DNA from: Gordionus sp. m RMFG-2023
Taxonomy: Eukaryota; Nematomorpha; Gordioida; Chordodea; Parachordodidae
Assembly (NCBI RefSeq): GCF_954871325.1
Contig: NC_088776.1
Span: forward strand, 55,903,301 to 55,967,300
Reading direction: 5' to 3'
DNA length: 64,000 nucleotides
How positions within the stretch are numbered: position 1 is the stretch's first letter; each line of letters opens with the position of its first letter. Of the stretch, positions 61,728 through 64,000 are shown in pieces. The position numbers and the translations under genes are program-made. Below the pieces are notes generated by a model that had not been told where the DNA came from, made no database searches, and worked only from the letters and a program-made list of their open reading frames with translations.

Positions 61728-64000
61728 ATTATTATACCTTATATTGATAATAAACTATATAATTTTCATTATCAAATAAGAGAGATTAATTTATTTTAAA
61801 TCATTTTTTTAAAATATTTACTCAAATTGGACATGGTTTACTATATTTATAAAATTGCAATGTGCAATAATCTGTTGAAGCTTTACTACGAGGTTTTTAT
61901 ACAATAAAATTATTTCTAGAATCTTTGTTAAATTAAATTTGGATAATTAAAAAAAAAAAATTGAACTAACTATAGAAATAATCTTCTTCGTTTGGAAAAA
62001 AAATTTGAGCGTTTTAATTTTCAAACTATTTGGAATTGAAAACATAAAAAAGGATGTTCATGTTAATGATTACAATAATATTAATTGCTTATATTTATAA
62101 ATTATTTTAGAAAGATTATTCCTAAAACTAGGTGAATTAAATTTTATTATTAAAATTAATTTGGTATAAATTATAAAAATAAGGTTTTTCTCATTATTCT
62201 CTTTATAACTAATTATTTATTTAAGAATTTGCTCCAAAGGTTCTCTAATCTTTAATAGAATTTTATGTGGCTCATCAATTTAATTTAAAATATCCAGATT
62301 GAATGTGAAATTGTTCAAATATTTGAAGGATAGATTAAAGAGCGACTTTGCACCAATTGCTTTTTAAAAATGTTTCATGGAAAATGAAAAATCTTCACAT
62401 TCATTATCGAATGCATGTGATTCCTACGGCATTCTTGCTTCGGTTCATTTTAGCCTTTGTTTAAATTAATATAGGAGTATTTTTTCACTTTCATGATCTA
62501 GATAATAAGGAGAAATAAAAGCAGCTTACTTTACACGTTTTCTTAATAAAAATATAATATCGTTATTGTTATTTTAATATAGATATTTAAGAATAAAGTT
62601 ATAGTGTGTAAACTTTTATTTGAAAGATTACTAGATTTTGTCGCTATATGAACCATTTAAATTTTCCTTAAATTTTTCAAATATTTCATCAAAATCTTCT
62701 CCCAATTAAGATCTAAGAATATGCATATTTATTTTGCTTTTCTAATGAGTGTTATTGGCTCGTTGTAAATTACATAATTTATTTTCCTTGGCAATTTTGA
62801 GTTTTTTATATTAAAATCTAATAATTTTTAATTTTATGAAAATATTATTTTTTTTAAAGTTATTGTTAGCTTTAAAATTTCTTTTTCATTTCAATATGTT
62901 AATTATTCATCAAAATAATTAACTATTTATGAATATCATCCTACTTTGATTATTTTTTTATTTTACGAACAATCTTAAATATTAATAATTTAATTATTTG
63001 TAAAGGATATTACATTTATTATTGTATAATTAATAAAAAATAATTACCTATATACTATTATAAATGATATTATTTCTAGTTTTGTTTAAATTTTATTCAT
63101 ATTTTGTTATGTTATAAAGGATATTACATTGATTATTGTATAATTAATAAAAAATAATTACCTATATACTATTTATTTTATAAATGTTATTATTTCTAGT
63201 TTTGTTTAAATTTTAATTATTACATATTTTGTTATGTTATAAAGTTCCTAAATCTACAATAAGTTTGAATATTTGATATTTAAATTTTAAGAATACAATT
63301 TTATATTATAAATTTTTTTAGGTTTAAAGAATTTTTTTTATTCATTATAGTATTCTTAACTTATTTGAGATAAATTAACCTTTTTCTGTTATTAATTTGT
63401 GATGAATGAGTAGAAACGTATAAATTCCTGAACCAATAATTCATCTTTTATTTTAGCCAAAATTTCTGAAATAAGTAATACATTTTACGTTACTGTATTG
63501 ATATTTAAATAATAAAATAAATTTTTTTTCTTAAAGGCTCTGTTGCTTTTAATTTGATTAAATATCACCTAAAATAATGACTATTTGGATAAATCAATTT
63601 GAATTATATTTTAGAAATGTTTCTGATGGATCGAAAAAATGTATATAGGAAATATGAGAAGTGAATCGGCCCAACCCGGAAATATTTTTAAAAATATTTT
63701 ATGCCCGACCACAGGCTTAAGGCCCGGCCTGCAGGTTACTGCCAAAATAATTAAGTGTAGGATTCATATATTTTCAAAAATTTAGGAGAATAAGTTTTAA
63801 ATTATCAATACGGTATAGGCAAATACTATCGATATGAAATTTATTTAGCAAATTTTGCTTAATTAGAGGATTTTTTGAATTCCTTTCAATATTAATAAAA
63901 TTAAAAAAATATATTATTCCAGCCAGTCTAGAATACCTAACTTATAAATTTCAATTAATTTTAACAATATACTTTAGCCTATTTTATATTTTAGATGAAA
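61728..64000. other. AT-rich spacer with short duplications
   Basis: No gene is visible. A unit of about 115 bp (GGATATTACATT through CTAGTTTTGTTTAAATTTT) is tandemly duplicated at about 63005-63118 and 63119-63240. A GC-richer patch at 63665-63740 (CGGCCCAACCCGG, AAGGCCCGGCCTGCAG) resembles the MITE remnants at 44-48 kb. Confidence 0.5.

Noticed and set aside
1-64000. Prokaryotic or organellar origin
   Set aside because: Spliced RPS10, GT-AG introns and eukaryotic transposon families with target duplications exclude it. No rRNA or tRNA gene was recognised.

Overview
This is a strongly AT-rich eukaryotic window, almost certainly from an animal (metazoan). The one clear host housekeeping gene is the 5' part of ribosomal protein eS10 (RPS10) at the left edge. 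Its protein is animal-like and it has a 44-bp intron. Nearly everything else is transposable elements (TEs), their decay products and tandem repeats. I cannot name the lineage. Short GT-AG introns, very low GC and a mix of MULE, hAT, Tigger, RTE-like and restriction-like-endonuclease LINE elements fit several invertebrate groups.

Layout. 39-392: RPS10 exons (minus strand). 830-2010: a dispersed repeat. 2232-2254: a Tigger-type terminal repeat. 2557-11531: a complete Mutator-like element (MULE) with a 9-bp target-site duplication (TSD), a 27-exon transposase gene reading right to left (7533-11357) and about 4.7 kb of tandem repeats downstream of it. 14513-19480: a hAT element with a perfect 8-bp TSD that carries the 5' half of its transposase gene followed by an inverted copy of part of that gene. 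20671-23543: a frameshifted APE-type LINE, RTE-like. 24745-26613: a Tigger/pogo transposase gene and its right terminal repeat. 27141-35017: hAT-like MITEs, a long-TIR element and coding remnants. 35940-38700: a decayed Ty3/Gypsy element. 39290-47990: a 1.6-kb repeat unit interrupted by a hAT, plus MITEs. 48791-54153: a candidate host gene with a signal peptide and micro-exons, in tandemly duplicated introns. 54905-57247: a decayed hAT. 58788-61727: an intact 979-residue LINE with a restriction-like endonuclease.

The most unusual theme is tandem exon arrays. The MULE gene contains ten head-to-tail copies of a roughly 180-bp genomic unit. Each copy carries two tiny exons (36 nt, and 48 or 72 nt) with their own splice sites, all in phase 1, so each copy would add 28 or 36 residues to the protein. 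The unrelated hAT gene contains five copies of a roughly 300-bp unit, each with one 57- or 60-nt phase-1 exon. The candidate secreted-protein gene also uses 9- and 21-nt phase-1 micro-exons, one of them duplicated with its introns. Three unrelated genes in one window thus show duplication of symmetric phase-1 mini-exons. All exon structures here are inferred from splice consensus and reading frame only.
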